This document shows positions 62,787-64,000 of a stretch of DNA of 64,000 bases, one piece after another (the first letter of the stretch is position 1; each line of letters opens with the position of its first letter). The translations under genes and the position numbers were made by a program. The stretch is from JAKFWF01 sp031374115 (GTDB lineage: Bacteria > Pseudomonadota > Alphaproteobacteria > Rhizobiales > Hyphomicrobiaceae). The DNA lies in assembly GCA_031374115.1 (NCBI GenBank), contig JANMNO010000111.1, positions 1 through 64,000 on the forward strand. The letters run 5' to 3'. Below the pieces are notes generated by a model. It worked only from the letters and a program-made list of their open reading frames with translations. It was not told where the DNA came from and ran no database searches.

Positions 62787-63563
62787 TCACGCTCTTGTTG
62801 TGCGCTTGTGCTCGCTGAGCGCCGCGCCGAATGCTTGAAATAGCGTGCGGTTCACGACGTTGCGCTGTGAATCGTATTCCGCATGCCATTGCACCCCGAG
62901 CGCAAACCCTGCGGCCCCAGCAATCCTGATCGCCTCGAAGGTGCCGTCCTCTGCAATTCCCTCGATGATCACGCGCTCGCCCGGCACTAGAATGCCCTGA
63001 CCGTGCAAAGAGTTGACGCGGATCGTCTCGGTTCCAAGTAGGCGCGCGAATTCACCGTCGGGGAGGAGGGCAACGTCGTGGCGTTCGGCAAACACCACCG
63101 TCGGATCGGGATGAACCTCGCCCGTATCCAGGCGCGGCATGCGATGGTTCATCCGCCCGGGCAACTCGCGAATTTCCGGATGAAGCGATCCGCCGAAAGC
63201 GACGTTCATCTCCTGAAAGCCGCGGCAAATGCCAAACAGCGGGATCCCGCGGGCAACGCAGATCTCGATGAGTGCGAGAGCCATCGCATCACGACGCTCG
63301 TCATAAGGTTCGTACGAAGCATGCGCCTCGGTACGAAAGTGGGTCGGATGCACATTCGCGCGCGCGCCGGTAAGAAGTATGCCGTCGACCACCTGGAGCA
63401 GGTCATCGATATCGGTGATCTCGGGAGCACCGGCAAATACGAGCGGCAGAGCTCCCGATACTTCGGCCACCGCACGCAGATTGCGCTCGCCGGCCATCTG
63501 CACGGCAAACCGGTTTTCCACCATCAGCGCGTTGCCAATCACGCCAACCACTGGTTTCGTCAT
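62787..63563 (-). CDS. Gamma-glutamyl-gamma-aminobutyrate hydrolase family protein (peptidase C26, PuuD-like)
   Basis: 258 aa class-I glutamine amidotransferase fold. The start at 63563 follows GAGGCGGAAG. Nucleophile Cys in IPLFGICRGFQEMNVAFGG, and the His-Glu pair in LGVQWHAEYDSQ, complete the triad. DGILLTGARANVHP is family-typical. Probably hydrolyses gamma-glutamyl amides in polyamine or related catabolism. No other puu gene is in view. Confidence 0.92.
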   Translation of the reverse strand: MTKPVVGVIGNALMVENRFAVQMAGERNLRAVAEVSGALPLVFAGAPEITDIDDLLQVVDGILLTGARANVHPTHFRTEAHASYEPYDERRDAMALALIEICVARGIPLFGICRGFQEMNVAFGGSLHPEIRELPGRMNHRMPRLDTGEVHPDPTVVFAERHDVALLPDGEFARLLGTETIRVNSLHGQGILVPGERVIIEGIAEDGTFEAIRIAGAAGFALGVQWHAEYDSQRNVVNRTLFQAFGAALSEHKRTTRA

Positions 63564-63618
63564 CGCTTCCGCCTCGACGTTGAATTTTTGCCCGTCTGCT
63601 GCAAACCGCAATTACTCA

Positions 63619-64000
63619 TCAGCGCAAATCCGCGAAGGCCACTTCCAAGCGCCCGAGCGCCTCGTCAAGAATTGGACGCGGAGTTGCAATGTTGAAACGC
63701 AACCAATTTTCGCCACCCGGACCGAACTGTTCGCCGGGGCTGGCAAAGATGTGCGCGCGTTCCTTCACGCGGGCAGCGACTTCTCTCGGTGACAGTCCTG
63801 ATCCTGAAAAATCCACCCATGCGAGGTAGGTCGACGCGAGCCGCATTGAGCGCGCACCGGGTACGGCTGCCTCGATCCGCGCGTCGAAGGTATCGCGATT
63901 TTTCGCCAGGTACGGCAGCAGCGCATCGAGCCAAGCGTCGCCGGTACGCCAGCCAGCTTCGGTCGCGATCATGCCGAAACTGTTGTAGGAGGCGAGCCCG
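63619..64000 (-). CDS. PatB/MalY-type pyridoxal-phosphate aminotransferase or C-S lyase (5' part outside window)
   Basis: C-terminal 127 codons of a fold-type I PLP enzyme, continuing past the window edge: GLASYNSFGMIATEAGWRTG, DAWLDALLPYLAKNRDTFDA, STYLAWVDFSGSGLSPREVA, and the Arg-containing GGENWLRFNIATPRPILDEA. These match the cystathionine beta-lyase PatB/MalY group. The methionine at 63972 is internal, not the start. The PLP-lysine is outside the window. It lies 55 bp upstream of the C26 hydrolase gene, same strand. Confidence 0.88.
   Translation of the reverse strand, partial: GLASYNSFGMIATEAGWRTGDAWLDALLPYLAKNRDTFDARIEAAVPGARSMRLASTYLAWVDFSGSGLSPREVAARVKERAHIFASPGEQFGPGGENWLRFNIATPRPILDEALGRLEVAFADLR

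Noticed and set aside
1..64000. tRNA, rRNA and CRISPR arrays
   Set aside because: No cloverleaf-like segment, ribosomal RNA sequence or regularly spaced direct repeats were noticed in any intergenic region; a tRNAscan or covariance search was not possible.

Overview
The window is chromosomal DNA of an alphaproteobacterium, most likely order Hyphomicrobiales (Bradyrhizobiaceae/Xanthobacteraceae-like). The evidence is the high GC content, an ATP12-type F1 assembly chaperone, an imuA-imuB-dnaE2 mutasome behind a GTTC-N7-GTTC LexA box, TRAP and TauT-type transporters, DUF465 proteins, and intergenic repeats of the kinds common in this order. No tRNA, rRNA, CRISPR array, prophage or intact insertion sequence was seen.

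Layout. 1-5.6 kb: the start of a TRAP binding protein, then molybdenum cofactor/formate dehydrogenase maturation genes (fdhD, mobA, mobB). A cupredoxin gene lies among them between short inverted repeats, and a subtilase-like protein lacking catalytic residues follows mobB. 5.6-14 kb: a NitT/TauT-type ABC importer, msrB, oligopeptidase B, a ThiO-like oxidase and gamma-glutamyltransferase. 14-20 kb: the SOS mutagenesis cassette. 20-24 kb: an L,D-transpeptidase, then an ECF sigma / anti-sigma / subtilase operon. 24-27.2 kb: atp12, a HAD phosphatase, an rluC-type gene and crcB.

27.2-44.5 kb is the most unusual part. Nine tightly coupled minus-strand genes encode four glycosyltransferases, a polysaccharide deacetylase and a complete oligopeptide-type ABC importer. 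Divergent from them is a plus-strand set: an ABC-exporter-like protein whose nucleotide-binding domain has lost its Walker residues and gained about 330 residues, a stand-alone cyclic-nucleotide-binding protein, a membrane adenylate cyclase with histidine-rich membrane helices and a [2Fe-2S] ferredoxin domain, and a DUF3307 membrane protein. I infer a redox-to-cAMP module controlling export or surface polysaccharide work; this is a hypothesis.

44.5-64 kb: acyl-CoA metabolism genes (CoA-transferase, a crotonase, an acyl-CoA ligase); rplU and rpmA; a GNAT acetyltransferase; rpsU with a Gly-rich tail; purE and purK; two small DUF465 proteins; a drug/metabolite exporter; an unrecognised membrane-anchored protein; a TRAP transporter with a fused permease and a repeat between its two genes; a GH114-like secreted protein; uvrC with a large insertion; a 3-hydroxyisobutyrate dehydrogenase-like enzyme; a class-I glutamine amidotransferase-like hydrolase; and the end of a PatB/MalY-type aminotransferase. 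All calls come from reading the sequence and remembered family motifs; no database search was run.
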